DNA of 64,000 nucleotides from an uncultured Bacteroidales bacterium (GCA_902798425.1 CADBWR010000012.1:34008-98007), one strand, 5' to 3'; counted from the stretch's first letter, positions 34,830 through 43,275 are shown. A program made the numbers and translations. Notes: generated by a model from the sequence alone, not told the origin.

Positions 34830-35930
34830 ATGAAACAGTTTATATCATTCGTCATCAAGGAAGCCAAACACATTATGCGCGACAAGCGCACGATGCTCAT
34901 CCTCTTCGGTATGCCGGTAGTGATGATGCTACTCTTCGGCTTTGCCATCACAACAGATGTGAAGAATGTACGCACAGTGGTTGTCACCTCGCAGATGAAC
35001 CATCTGACGCAGGCGGCTGTTGAGCGGTTGGCACAGTCGGAGTACTTCACCATCACACAAACCGTCAGCACGCCACAGGAGGCTGAACGGCTCATACGTA
35101 GTCAGAAGGCTGATATGAGCCTCAACCCTACCCTCTCTCCAAGGGGCGAGGGGAATAATAACCTTCAGTGGCAAATCATGGTGGACGGTAGCGACCCCAA
35201 CATGGCTCAGCAATGGACCACCTACGCTCAAAGCATACTGTCTCAGCCATTTGGTGGCAAGCACTATTCACTCTCCTCTTCAATCGGAGAGGGACTGGGG
35301 GTGAGGCTTCTCTACAATCCGCAGATGAAGTCAGCCTACAACTTCGTGCCTGCCATCATGGGTATGCTGATGATGCTGATCTGTGCTATGATGACCTCTA
35401 TCTCTATTGTCCGCGAGAAGGAAAGGAGCACAATGGAGGTGTTGCTCGTCTCGCCCATCCGGCCACTGATGGTAATTATTGCCAAGGCCGTGCCCTATCT
35501 GGTGCTCGCCTTCGGCATTCTCATCACCATTCTGCTGATGGCTCGCTTTGTGCTGGATGTGCCGTTGCTAGGCTCGCTGTTCTGGATTCTTGCCATTTCC
35601 ACCTTATATATATTATTAGCGCTCTCGCTGGGACTGCTCATCTCGAACGTGGCACAGACACAACTCGTTGCCCTGCTACTCTCGGCCATGGTGCTGCTGA
35701 TGCCTGTGCTGATGCTCTCCGGCATGATGTTTCCAATAGAGTCGATGCCCAACATTCTGCAATGGATATCCATCGTCATTCCACCGCGCTACTATATCGA
35801 GGCTATGCGCAAGCTGATGATAATGGGTGTGGGTGTCGGTGAGGTGATGAAGGAAATCGCCGTCCTTGCAGGCTTCACTACGTTCTTCCTCATACTTGCC
35901 CTCATGAAGTTTAACACGAGGCTGGAATAA
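34830..35930 (+). CDS. ABC-2 type permease 1 of the efflux operon
   Basis: 366 residues. One N-terminal TM (about 20-45, LILFGMPVVMMLLFGFAI), a periplasmic loop of about 125 residues, then five TM helices (about 175-360). The motif MTSISIVREKERSTMEVLLV, then PIRPLMVIIAK, is typical of ABC-2 permeases (YbhS/YbhR). Two palindromic repeats fall in the periplasmic loop: NPTLSPRGEGNNN (about 99-111) and SLSSSIGEGLGVRLL (about 147-161). Forms a heterodimer with the next gene product, driven by the fused ATPase. Confidence 0.92.
   Translation: MKQFISFVIKEAKHIMRDKRTMLILFGMPVVMMLLFGFAITTDVKNVRTVVVTSQMNHLTQAAVERLAQSEYFTITQTVSTPQEAERLIRSQKADMSLNPTLSPRGEGNNNLQWQIMVDGSDPNMAQQWTTYAQSILSQPFGGKHYSLSSSIGEGLGVRLLYNPQMKSAYNFVPAIMGMLMMLICAMMTSISIVREKERSTMEVLLVSPIRPLMVIIAKAVPYLVLAFGILITILLMARFVLDVPLLGSLFWILAISTLYILLALSLGLLISNVAQTQLVALLLSAMVLLMPVLMLSGMMFPIESMPNILQWISIVIPPRYYIEAMRKLMIMGVGVGEVMKEIAVLAGFTTFFLILALMKFNTRLE
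35126..35153 (+). repeat. In-frame palindromic repeat 1 in ABC permease 1
   Basis: CCCTACCCTCTCTCCAAGGG followed by GCGAGGGG: CCCTCTC and GNGAGGG pair around a short loop. Confidence 0.65.
35271..35307 (+). repeat. In-frame palindromic repeat 2 in ABC permease 1
   Basis: CTCTCCTCTTCAATCGGAGA followed by GGGACTGGGGGTGAGGC. CTCTCC pairs with GGAGAG; the G-rich tail GGGACTGGGGGTGAGG follows, as in the other copies. Confidence 0.7.
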
Positions 35931-35931
35931 T

Positions 35932-35956
35932 AATTATCAATTGTCAATTCTCAATT
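35932..35956. repeat. AATTGTCAATTCTC repeat between the permease genes
   Basis: TTATCAATTGTCAATTCTCA before the next ATG. The 14 bases AATTGTCAATTCTC recur exactly inside the next gene at 36349-36362. Confidence 0.65.
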
Positions 35957-36994
35957 ATGTTAAAGCATCTCATACAAAAGGAGTTCCTGCAGATTCGCCG
36001 TAATCCGTTTCTGCCCAAACTCATACTCTTATTTCCCATCGTGATTATGTGCATTATGCCATGGGTGATGCAGATGGAGGTGAAGAACATCGTGGTAGAT
36101 GTGGTTGACATAGACCACACCGTTGAGTCACAGCGATTGGTACAGCAGATTGCAGCTTCCAACTATTTCATCTTTGGTGGACAGAAGGCCTCCTACGCTG
36201 AAGCGATAAAGGACATCGAGAAAGGTAAGGCCGATGTTATCCTCGAGATTCGCGATGGCAAGTATCTCATTGCAGCCAATGCCGTCAACGGCACCAAGGG
36301 CTCAATGGGCAGCGCCTACCTGAGCCAGATAGTTTCCTCGCGTCAGCCAATTGTCAATTCTCCATTGTCTGTTCTCAATTTGTACAACAAGCATCAGAAC
36401 TACAAGCTCTTCATGATTCCTGCCCTGTTGGCTATCGTGATGATGCTGATGACGGGATTTCTGCCCACGCTCAACATCGTTGGCGAGAAGGAAACGGGCA
36501 CCATTGAGCAGATGAATGTCACACCCGTGTCGAAGTGGGCGTTCATCCTCTCCAAACTCATTCCTTATTGGCTCATCGCTTTCTTCGTCATCACCGTGTG
36601 CCTCCTGCTGGCTTGGCTTATCTATGGTCTTACACCAGCCGGTCCGTTGTGGCTTGTTTATGTGCTCGCCATGTTGCTGGCGCTATTCTTCTCATCGTTC
36701 GGACTCATCGTGTCCAACTATTCCGACACCATGCAACAGGCCGTCTTCGTCATGTGGTTCTTCGTGGTTACCATCATGCTGCTCAGTGGACTCTTCACCC
36801 CTACCCGTTCCATGCCAGAATGGGCGTACGTCACCACTTACGTCAACCCCATGCACTACTTCATCGATGCCATCCGCACCGTCTTCATCCGTGGCGGGGG
36901 CTTCCGCGAGGTGGCTTATCAGGTGTTCGCGCTTCTCAGCATTGGCATCGTCATGGGAGGCTGGGCTGTGCAGAGTTATAAGAAAAACCATTAA
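35957..36994 (+). CDS. ABC-2 type permease 2 of the efflux operon
   Basis: 345 residues. Same layout as permease 1: TM1 (about 20-42, PKLILLFPIVIMCIMPWVMQ), a periplasmic loop, then five TMs, with GEKETGTIEQMNVTPVSKWA as the coupling motif and the C-terminal FTPTRSMPEWAYVTTYVNPM block. Residues about 131-142 (QPIVNSPLSVLNL) are encoded by an AATTGTCAATTC-type repeat that also occurs just before this gene. Last gene of the operon; 43-base tandem repeats with palindromes follow. Confidence 0.92.
   Translation: MLKHLIQKEFLQIRRNPFLPKLILLFPIVIMCIMPWVMQMEVKNIVVDVVDIDHTVESQRLVQQIAASNYFIFGGQKASYAEAIKDIEKGKADVILEIRDGKYLIAANAVNGTKGSMGSAYLSQIVSSRQPIVNSPLSVLNLYNKHQNYKLFMIPALLAIVMMLMTGFLPTLNIVGEKETGTIEQMNVTPVSKWAFILSKLIPYWLIAFFVITVCLLLAWLIYGLTPAGPLWLVYVLAMLLALFFSSFGLIVSNYSDTMQQAVFVMWFFVVTIMLLSGLFTPTRSMPEWAYVTTYVNPMHYFIDAIRTVFIRGGGFREVAYQVFALLSIGIVMGGWAVQSYKKNH
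36346..36381 (+). repeat. In-frame AATTGTCAATTC repeat in ABC permease 2
   Basis: CCAATTGTCAATTCTCCATT followed by GTCTGTTCTCAATTT. Shares 14 identical bases with the intergenic copy 400 bases upstream (35939-35952). Confidence 0.7.
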
Positions 36995-37000
36995 TCCCTA

Positions 37001-37103
37001 AAATACAGCTGATAATGATAAAATTCTCTAGAGAATTTATGCCAAATACAGCTAATAATGATGAAATTCTCTAGAGAATTTTTGCTAAATACAGCTAATA
37101 CAG
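37001..37103. repeat. 43-base tandem repeat with 18-base perfect palindromes
   Basis: Units 37001-37043 and 37044-37086 differ at a few bases; a partial third unit is 37087-37103. Each full unit begins AAATACAGCTNATAATGAT and contains AAATTCTCTAGAGAATTT (37021-37038 and 37064-37081), a perfect palindrome. It fills the space between two convergent genes, so it may terminate transcription from both sides. Confidence 0.85.
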
Positions 37104-37113
37104 AAACGATACG

Positions 37114-39288
37114 TTATTTCTCCAGTTCAAAGACAGGAATGAAGGTCTTGTCAATCTGTGTGGTTACAGTCTGACCGCCCTCATAATATTTTCCACTATG
37201 GCGGTCGCGCCAGCGGCCACGAGTCTTGGGCAGGTAGGTCTTCCACTCTGTGACGTCAGGCTCCGTGACAGGACTGATGAGCAGCTTGGGGCCGAACATA
37301 TACTCGTACTTCTGAGCCAGCGCTTGCGGGTCGTCGGCAAAGTCGAAGACCAGAGGACGCATCAGCGTGTAACCCTCCTCGCTGACGCGACGGGCACACT
37401 CCTCGATATACGGACGCAGCGCCTCGCGCTCCTTGATGCAGTTGGCAATAACGGCCTGAGCCTCCTTGCCGTAGTTCCACGGCTCCGTATTGCTCATATA
37501 GCCATGAACACGCATCAGGGGAAGATAGACCGACAGCTCTATCCAGCGCAGCATGCGGTCGATGTAAGCCTGGTCCTGATACTGATTTTGCGGGCGGAAG
37601 AAGCCGCCAGCGTCGTAGGTCCACCAAGGCATGCCGGCAGCTTGTACTCCCAGTCCGGCAGTAATCTGTCGGCGCAGTGTTTCCCAGTCGTTGCCCACAT
37701 CGCCGCTCCATACCGCAGCACCATAGCGCTGAATACCAGGATAGGCACAACGGGTCAAGATGAAAGGTTCGTGCTGACCGCAAGCCTTCAGCCCTTCATA
37801 AACGGTCTTGTTGACCAGCAGAGGGAAGACGTTACGCACGGCATTGCCACGCCAGCGGCCTGCATTGACCATGCGCCCTGCCAGGTCGTCGTTCTCAGGC
37901 TCCGTAGCATCCTGCCACCAGGCGTCGATGCCCAGTGGCACCAGTCGCTCGGCAAAGTTTTTCCAGTAGGCAGCAGCGGCCTCACTGTTGAAGAAGTCTA
38001 TCCAGTCGGTATGAGGGATATAGTAGTTGTTGGCGAGCATCTGTTTGCCCACCTCTGAGTTCTTGTCTATCTTCGACCATACGCTGACCATGAAGCGGAT
38101 GCCCATGTGGTGCAGATAGTCCGTCAGCGCCTTGGGGTCGGGGTAGTTGTCTTCGTCAAAACGCATGGCATTCCATCCGTACTTGCCCCAGTACTGCCAG
38201 TCCTGTACCAGCATACCTACGGGAATGCGCTCCTTCTTAAAGCGGTTTGCCGTCTGCAGAATCTCGTCAGAAGAGTGGAAGCGCTCACGGCAGTGGATAT
38301 AGCCCAATGCCCACGATGGCATGGGTGCACAGGGGCCTGTCAGTTCGCGATAGGTTGCTATCACTTCGTCGGGGGAACCGACGAACACCGTGTAGTCCAC
38401 TTTGTCAGCTACGGGCGACTGGAACGTTGTCTCATTCTTCACCAGATGATAGAACAGTACGGGTTTGTCGCCACCAGTCAGCTCTGCGGAAACCTTATGG
38501 TTGCCAGCCTTCAGATGGACGATAACCGAACTCGTAGGCGGCAGCCATACGTTCTGCATGTCCATCACCTTCTTGCCGTCAATCTCTAGATGGTGGCGGC
38601 GTGCCATCTTCTGACCGACGTCCAGCAGCAGGGCATAGTCGCCCTCCTTGGCAATACGTAGCGTAGCCTCAAAGATGTTTTGTTGGCGCACCTCCCTCTT
38701 GTTACCCTCTGTCGTCGTCACGTCGACGGTCTGTTGGCTGTTAGCTGTTGGCTGTTGGTTCTTGACAAGCGTCACACTTTCGCTGCTGGGGTTATACTCC
38801 GCCATACCGTAGTTGTTCCACAGCATGCCATAGCCCTTGCTCGACAGCACCATAGGCAGCGAAATCTGTGTGTTGACCTGAGTCAGACGGCGCGAGAGTC
38901 CGCGTACATTGGTATAGCCGTCCTGAAACTGCCCCAGGCCATAGAGGTATTCATCCTTGGGCGACACAAAGGTCATCGTGGCCTGCTCACCCTCCATGTC
39001 GTGGCGCGTGGCGGTAAAGACAACACGTCCCTGTTTATCCTTGACCTGCAACAACTGGCGCTTCTTGTCTATCTTTACACTGATGTCGTGCTGTGCCACC
39101 TCATCCTGGCGCACATAGCTCCAGTCGGGCAGTTGCTCGGGCAGTTTGCCACCCTCGTCATACTGGATGCGTACGGCATTACGTGCCACATACTTTACCG
39201 TCAGTTGTCCCTGTCCAAAGGGCACTGTCTCAGCCCACAACGGCTGCATCGTCAACAAGAAGAAAGTTGATAATATCAGATTTCTCAT
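37114..39288 (-). CDS. GH31 alpha-glycosidase with PA14-like insert, short C-terminus
   Basis: 724 residues with a signal peptide (about 1-19). An N-terminal beta-sandwich carries a PA14-like insert (about 205-290, containing NIFEATLRIAKEGDYALLLD). The GH31 barrel has the nucleophile Asp in IDAWWQDATEPENDD and the acid/base Asp in VWSGDVGNDWETL, as in Bacteroides alpha-xylosidases and alpha-glucosidases. It acts in the periplasm on xyloglucan- or starch-type oligosaccharides; specificity is not readable. The usual C-terminal domain after KIPVFVRAGS is missing: the chain ends IDKTFIPVFELEK beside the 43-base repeats. Residues about 176-186 (NQQPTANSQQT) are repeat-derived. No SusCD pair is adjacent. 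Confidence 0.88.
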   Translation of the reverse strand: MRNLILSTFFLLTMQPLWAETVPFGQGQLTVKYVARNAVRIQYDEGGKLPEQLPDWSYVRQDEVAQHDISVKIDKKRQLLQVKDKQGRVVFTATRHDMEGEQATMTFVSPKDEYLYGLGQFQDGYTNVRGLSRRLTQVNTQISLPMVLSSKGYGMLWNNYGMAEYNPSSESVTLVKNQQPTANSQQTVDVTTTEGNKREVRQQNIFEATLRIAKEGDYALLLDVGQKMARRHHLEIDGKKVMDMQNVWLPPTSSVIVHLKAGNHKVSAELTGGDKPVLFYHLVKNETTFQSPVADKVDYTVFVGSPDEVIATYRELTGPCAPMPSWALGYIHCRERFHSSDEILQTANRFKKERIPVGMLVQDWQYWGKYGWNAMRFDEDNYPDPKALTDYLHHMGIRFMVSVWSKIDKNSEVGKQMLANNYYIPHTDWIDFFNSEAAAAYWKNFAERLVPLGIDAWWQDATEPENDDLAGRMVNAGRWRGNAVRNVFPLLVNKTVYEGLKACGQHEPFILTRCAYPGIQRYGAAVWSGDVGNDWETLRRQITAGLGVQAAGMPWWTYDAGGFFRPQNQYQDQAYIDRMLRWIELSVYLPLMRVHGYMSNTEPWNYGKEAQAVIANCIKEREALRPYIEECARRVSEEGYTLMRPLVFDFADDPQALAQKYEYMFGPKLLISPVTEPDVTEWKTYLPKTRGRWRDRHSGKYYEGGQTVTTQIDKTFIPVFELEK
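38730..38760 (-). repeat. In-frame AACAGCC-type repeat in the GH31 gene
   Basis: Minus strand AACCAACAGCCAACAGCTAA followed by CAGCCAACAGA, encoding NQQPTANSQQ. Almost the same as the intergenic copy at 2928-2957. Confidence 0.7.
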
Positions 39289-39321
39289 ACCTTATAATAA
39301 TAGTTAGTTAGCTTTCAGCTG

Positions 39322-39352
39322 CAAAAGTACACAAAACAACTGAGACAAACAA
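39322..39352 (-). promoter_or_regulatory. Promoter for the GH31 gene
   Basis: Minus strand: TTG (39352-39350), 20 bases, TACTTTTG (39329-39322); the ATG is 33 bases downstream. Confidence 0.72.
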
Positions 39353-39445
39353 ATATTCCTGGCTTTTTTCTCGCATAGCACGCAGTTCCTGCAGGGTGCC
39401 GCCGTGGAAGAGTTGGCTGGGACGGATTCTTTTTCCCCTCTGTGC

Positions 39446-39496
39446 AAAATAACATATTCCAAAATATGGTATTTTGAAGTTTTTTTGTTACTTTTG
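39446..39496 (+). promoter_or_regulatory. Promoter and palindrome upstream of the symporter gene
   Basis: TACTTTTG at 39489-39496 is the -7 element. Upstream lies an inverted repeat AAAATAACATATT (39446-39458) / AATATGGTATTTT (39463-39475), 13 bases with one mismatch and a 4-base centre, placed from about -14 to -43 relative to the -7, hence a good operator candidate. The ATG is at 39545. Confidence 0.6.
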
Positions 39497-39544
39497 CAAG
39501 CAGTTTTTCATGTGTGCATACATGGCACTATAACATTTTTCAGA

Positions 39545-40918
39545 ATGTACTATATTGACTCTTTCTTCGCCTGGCTAAGTGCTACACTATGGGGGTGGCC
39601 CATGATTATCTTGTTGTTAGGAACACATATCTTCCTAACTTTCCGCCTGCGTATTCCCCAGCGCAAACTCTTTACCGGCATCCGACTATCGGTCACTAAA
39701 GAGCCTGGTGCCAAGGGCGACGTCAGTCAGTTTGCCGCCTTGGCTACTGCCTTGGCAGGAACCATCGGCACGGGTAACATTGTCGGTGTGGCAACAGCCA
39801 TAGCCTTGGGAGGTCCAGGGGCTGTGCTCTGGTGCTGGCTCTCAGGTATCTTCGGCATCGCAACGAAATATGCAGAGGGTCTCTTAGCCGTGAAATACCG
39901 TGTCATGGAGTCCAATGGCAATCACTATGGCGGACCGATGTATGCCTTAGAGCGCGGACTGAACATGAAGTGGCTGGCCGTCTTATTTGCCATCTTCACC
40001 ACATTGGCATCTTTTGGTATCGGTGCGACAGTACAGGCCAACTCTATGGCGCTATTAGCGAACAAGACTTGGGGATTCCCCGATTGGGGTGTCGGCATCA
40101 TTGCCTGTTTCCTGACAGGACTGGTTATCATCGGCGGTGTCAAGTATATAGCTCGCGTATGCTCATATCTAGTACCCTTCATGGCCATCTTCTATATGTT
40201 AGGGTGCTTCGTCATCCTCTTCATCAACCAGGACTATGTTTGGCCCGCCATCAAACTGATAGTCGAGTCTGCCTTCCATCCAGCTGCTGCTGGGGGTGGC
40301 TTTGTAGGGACGACCATCATGATGGCTGCACGCTATGGTATCGCACGAGGGCTCTTTTCCAACGAGAGCGGCTTGGGTTCTTCTCCCATCGTAGCGGCAG
40401 CAGCACAGACGCGCAATCCTGTGCGTCAGGCGTTGGTGTCCAGCACTGGCACCTTCTGGGATACCGTTATTATCTGTGCCACAACGGGTATCGTGCTCGT
40501 TTCCAGCATCCTCGCACATCCCGACATCAGTTATAGCGACGGAGGGTCACTGACCAGGGTGGCATTTGCAAAGATACCCTATATTGGTGCACCTCTGCTC
40601 TGTTTCGGCATTCTGACCTTCGCCTTTACCACCATCCTCGGTTGGGCGTACTATGGTGAGAGTGCCCTTAACTACCTTCATGGAGGCAAATCAAAACGAC
40701 TCTACCAATTCTTCTACATCGCATCGGTCTTTGTCGGTAGCATTGTCAGTCTTGACATCATCTGGAACTTTGCTGACAGCATGAATGCCCTCATGGCAAT
40801 ACCCAACCTCATAGCTCTTCTCTTGCTCAGCAAAGTTGCTGCGCAGGAAACAAAGAAATACTTGTGGAGTAACCGTTTGGACGACTGGGAGGAAGATACG
40901 CCTATTCCAGTCGTATGA
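39545..40918 (+). CDS. Alanine/glycine:cation symporter (AGCS family)
   Basis: 457 residues from ATG 39545; the longer frame from 39404 crosses the promoter. About ten or eleven TM helices. AGCS signatures: TALAGTIGTGNIVGVATAIA, GGPGAVLWCWLSGIFGIATK, YAEGLLAVKYR, GGPMYALERGL and the ARYGIARGLFSNESGLGSSP segment. Takes up alanine or glycine with sodium or protons across the inner membrane. Its 3' end overlaps that of the convergent ABC exporter gene by 17 bases. Confidence 0.93.
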   Translation: MYYIDSFFAWLSATLWGWPMIILLLGTHIFLTFRLRIPQRKLFTGIRLSVTKEPGAKGDVSQFAALATALAGTIGTGNIVGVATAIALGGPGAVLWCWLSGIFGIATKYAEGLLAVKYRVMESNGNHYGGPMYALERGLNMKWLAVLFAIFTTLASFGIGATVQANSMALLANKTWGFPDWGVGIIACFLTGLVIIGGVKYIARVCSYLVPFMAIFYMLGCFVILFINQDYVWPAIKLIVESAFHPAAAGGGFVGTTIMMAARYGIARGLFSNESGLGSSPIVAAAAQTRNPVRQALVSSTGTFWDTVIICATTGIVLVSSILAHPDISYSDGGSLTRVAFAKIPYIGAPLLCFGILTFAFTTILGWAYYGESALNYLHGGKSKRLYQFFYIASVFVGSIVSLDIIWNFADSMNALMAIPNLIALLLLSKVAAQETKKYLWSNRLDDWEEDTPIPVV

Positions 40919-42527
40919 CGGCGTCGCATAGCTGACTGACGGCAGGGCGGTGGGTAATGAAAATCATCGTCTTGTCGTGACAGTAGTCAAAGAGGCGACG
41001 GAAGAGCTCGTGCTCGGTCTGCTCGTCAAGAGAAGAGCTGATTTCATCAAGCAATAGAATACTGCCGGGACGTAACAGCCCGCGTGCAATGGCGATACGC
41101 TGCGCCTGACCCTCACTGAGTCCGATGCCACGCTCACCCAACAAGGTGTCTATTCCTTTCGGCAGGCCATAGACGAAGTCGGCCATGGCGACATGGAGTA
41201 CTTGGCGCAACTCGTCGTCGGTAACCTCGGGACGAGCCAGCTGTAGGTTGTAGCGTACAGAGCCACTCATCAGTGTGTTGCCCTGAGGTACAAAGACAAA
41301 GTGCTGGCGGGTCTGTTCGTCAACGGTATGTTGTTGCTTATCGGCACCAAAAAGGGCGATTTCACCGCTATTGGGCTTGATGAAAGCAAGCATCAGACGG
41401 AACAAGGTAGTCTTGCCGATGCCTGTAGCGCCCATGATTGCCGTCTTGGTTCCTGGCAGGAAGTCGTGAGAGAAATGATGGAGCACCTCACGGTCGCCAG
41501 AGGCATAGGTGAAGCTGACGTCGTTGATACAGACACCCACATGACCGGTTATCTTCTCGTCAGTTAGAGCAGGCTCCTGCTGGGGACTACCTGTCAGTTC
41601 CTCCAGGCGGTCGATGCTGGCCATAGCATAGAAGAACTGCGGCATCATATTGAGCATGTTGAGGATAGGGTGCTGGATCTGTCCTACTAATTGCAAAAAC
41701 GATGTCATAACTCCAAAAGTAATGACGCCGGCACGCAGTTGCAAACCGCCCCAGATGAATGCCAATAGATAGCCAAGACTAAAGGTAAAGGCTAGTATGA
41801 GACGGGAGATGACGGTGAAACGGGTACGTCGCAAGACACGACCCATCAGCTGGTCTTGCATACTGCTCAGTCGCCCGGTCACCCACTGTTCGCTGCCTAA
41901 CGAGCGCAACACGGCATTGTGTTCCATGCCCTCCTGTACCTGCATCTGGATGGTGCTCTCTTGCTGGCGGATGTCGAGTGTCATATCGCGCAAACGGTGG
42001 GCAAAGAGTTTGCCGAAGGCGACAACAAAGGGAGTGACGAGCAGCAGTGCCAATGCCAGACGAGCATCCATAGAGTACATCAATATGAATGCACCCGTGA
42101 GTTGTACACCCGTAACGATAAACTGTGGAAGCAATGAGGTGGTAACATCAGCCACAGTATCAATATCCTTGGAGAGTCGTGAGGTGACATCGCCTGAATG
42201 TAACTGGTCTTCGTACATCTGACGACGGAACAGGCTGCTGAATACGCGCAGTCGGATGCTGTTAGACTGGTACGTGTTGGCCTTGGTGCTCATATAAAAA
42301 TAGAGCTGGCGGAGGAGGATGGCCGTCACAACCAGTGTAATGAGCAGTGCCACCATGTTGACGACATCCTCGTCGGTACCGGTGCGGATGGTAACGTCAA
42401 TAAACTGTTTGCTGAACCATATCATGACAAGTCCCAGCATCACTTGTGTGATGCCCACTACGATGCGTGTCAGGGTGTTCCACCTGATGCCCGCCATGTT
42501 ACGGAGAATCCAGAGGACGTAGGTCAT
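40902..42527 (-). CDS. ABC exporter (membrane domain fused to ATPase) of the PqqD-kinase operon
   Basis: 541 residues. A type-I exporter half: six TM helices (about 15-300) and an ATPase domain (about 320-541) with Walker A MGATGIGKTTLFRL, signature GIGLSEGQAQRIAIARG, Walker B ILLLDEISSSLDEQTEHELF. There is no C39 peptidase domain at the N-terminus. It is the last gene of the operon with the PqqD-like, S26-like and HprK-like genes, and is probably their product's exporter. It would work as a homodimer. A 17-base overlap joins its end to the symporter gene on the other strand. Confidence 0.9.
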   Translation of the reverse strand: MTYVLWILRNMAGIRWNTLTRIVVGITQVMLGLVMIWFSKQFIDVTIRTGTDEDVVNMVALLITLVVTAILLRQLYFYMSTKANTYQSNSIRLRVFSSLFRRQMYEDQLHSGDVTSRLSKDIDTVADVTTSLLPQFIVTGVQLTGAFILMYSMDARLALALLLVTPFVVAFGKLFAHRLRDMTLDIRQQESTIQMQVQEGMEHNAVLRSLGSEQWVTGRLSSMQDQLMGRVLRRTRFTVISRLILAFTFSLGYLLAFIWGGLQLRAGVITFGVMTSFLQLVGQIQHPILNMLNMMPQFFYAMASIDRLEELTGSPQQEPALTDEKITGHVGVCINDVSFTYASGDREVLHHFSHDFLPGTKTAIMGATGIGKTTLFRLMLAFIKPNSGEIALFGADKQQHTVDEQTRQHFVFVPQGNTLMSGSVRYNLQLARPEVTDDELRQVLHVAMADFVYGLPKGIDTLLGERGIGLSEGQAQRIAIARGLLRPGSILLLDEISSSLDEQTEHELFRRLFDYCHDKTMIFITHRPAVSQLCDAVIRLE

Positions 42528-42529
42528 GG

Positions 42530-42555
42530 AAGTGGCTGTCAGCTGTTGGCTATTA
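42530..42555. repeat. AGCTGTTGGC-type repeat before the exporter gene
   Basis: AAGTGGCTGTCAGCTGTTGG followed by CTATTATT. It fills the 25-base gap between the PqqD-like gene and the exporter gene. Confidence 0.5.
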
Positions 42556-42822
42556 TTCTACGATTCCTATCTCTTGCCACTGGCTGACCATCTTCGTCAC
42601 GTCATCGTGAGCCTGTTGGGCATCAACCTCATATTCCTCACAGAGGGCAGCAGCAAGGGTATCAATGGTAAAATCGCCCATTTCACCGGCTTTTCCCCAT
42701 AGCCAAGCAGCCGTCTCGTTGAGGCTGATGAGTTTGCCGAAGTCGATGGTTCCCAAGCCTTCGCCAACTATTACGTGCTCACCACATACGGTGCGCAACA
42801 CAAATCCTTCTTTCTGTTTCAT
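42553..42822 (-). CDS. PqqD-like protein (RiPP recognition element fold)
   Basis: 89 residues. KEGFVLRTVCGEHVIVGEGL, IDFGKLISLNETAAWLWGKA and the C-terminal YEVDAQQAHDDVTKMVSQWQ match the PqqD family, whose winged-helix fold binds leader peptides of ribosomally made, modified peptides. It starts directly at the end of the S26-like gene and precedes the exporter. A stand-alone RRE normally delivers a precursor to modifying enzymes; here the only enzyme candidates in the operon are the kinase-like and peptidase-like proteins. Confidence 0.85.
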   Translation of the reverse strand: MKQKEGFVLRTVCGEHVIVGEGLGTIDFGKLISLNETAAWLWGKAGEMGDFTIDTLAAALCEEYEVDAQQAHDDVTKMVSQWQEIGIVE

Positions 42823-43275
42823 CTAATATGCTATTTTTAATATGGTTCGTCGGTAAATAGCCAGAATCCATCGACGGATGGGCAGCAGACGCCACCACAG
42901 ACGGCTGGCCTTGATGCGCCAAAAAGAATAGAGTGGATGGTGGCTTCCCTTGGGGGTAACGACATCGGTAGCCAATGCTGCCACATCACTCAGCAGACAA
43001 TGCTCTACGCCAGTTATGTTGCCGTCGCCCATCAGTACCACCTGGTCGCCATGGATAGCAATAATGCGGTGTACTACATAGCGGCATCCCTCGACCCATG
43101 CCAGTACGACATGCCCCACTTGGAGGTTCTCGGGTTTTACAAGATCTACGCTCTCCTTGCTGCCAATGATAAAGGGTAGCATGCTATAGCCCTTGACGGG
43201 GAAGGTGACACGTAGTCCCTCATTCACCAGATTGATGGCACTTTGGATAATCTCGTTATCGGATGGTGTGCTCAT
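42823..43275 (-). CDS. S24/S26 peptidase-like protein
   Basis: 150 residues. The Ser nucleophile motif VKGYSMLPFI (about 27-36) and the second motif RYVVHRIIAIHGDQVVLMGD (about 65-84) have His where bacterial LepB has Lys, as in the S26B (SipW/eukaryotic signal peptidase) branch. There is no N-terminal TM; the C-terminal third is basic with a short hydrophobic part (RLLPIRRWILAIYRRTIL) that may lie on the membrane. A maturation protease for the operon's peptide product is inferred. It overlaps the kinase-like gene by 4 bases (ATGA). Confidence 0.82.
   Translation of the reverse strand: MSTPSDNEIIQSAINLVNEGLRVTFPVKGYSMLPFIIGSKESVDLVKPENLQVGHVVLAWVEGCRYVVHRIIAIHGDQVVLMGDGNITGVEHCLLSDVAALATDVVTPKGSHHPLYSFWRIKASRLWWRLLPIRRWILAIYRRTILKIAY

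Noticed and set aside
37001-37103. CRISPR array
   Set aside because: The repeats are directly adjacent with no unique spacers, and no cas genes are present.
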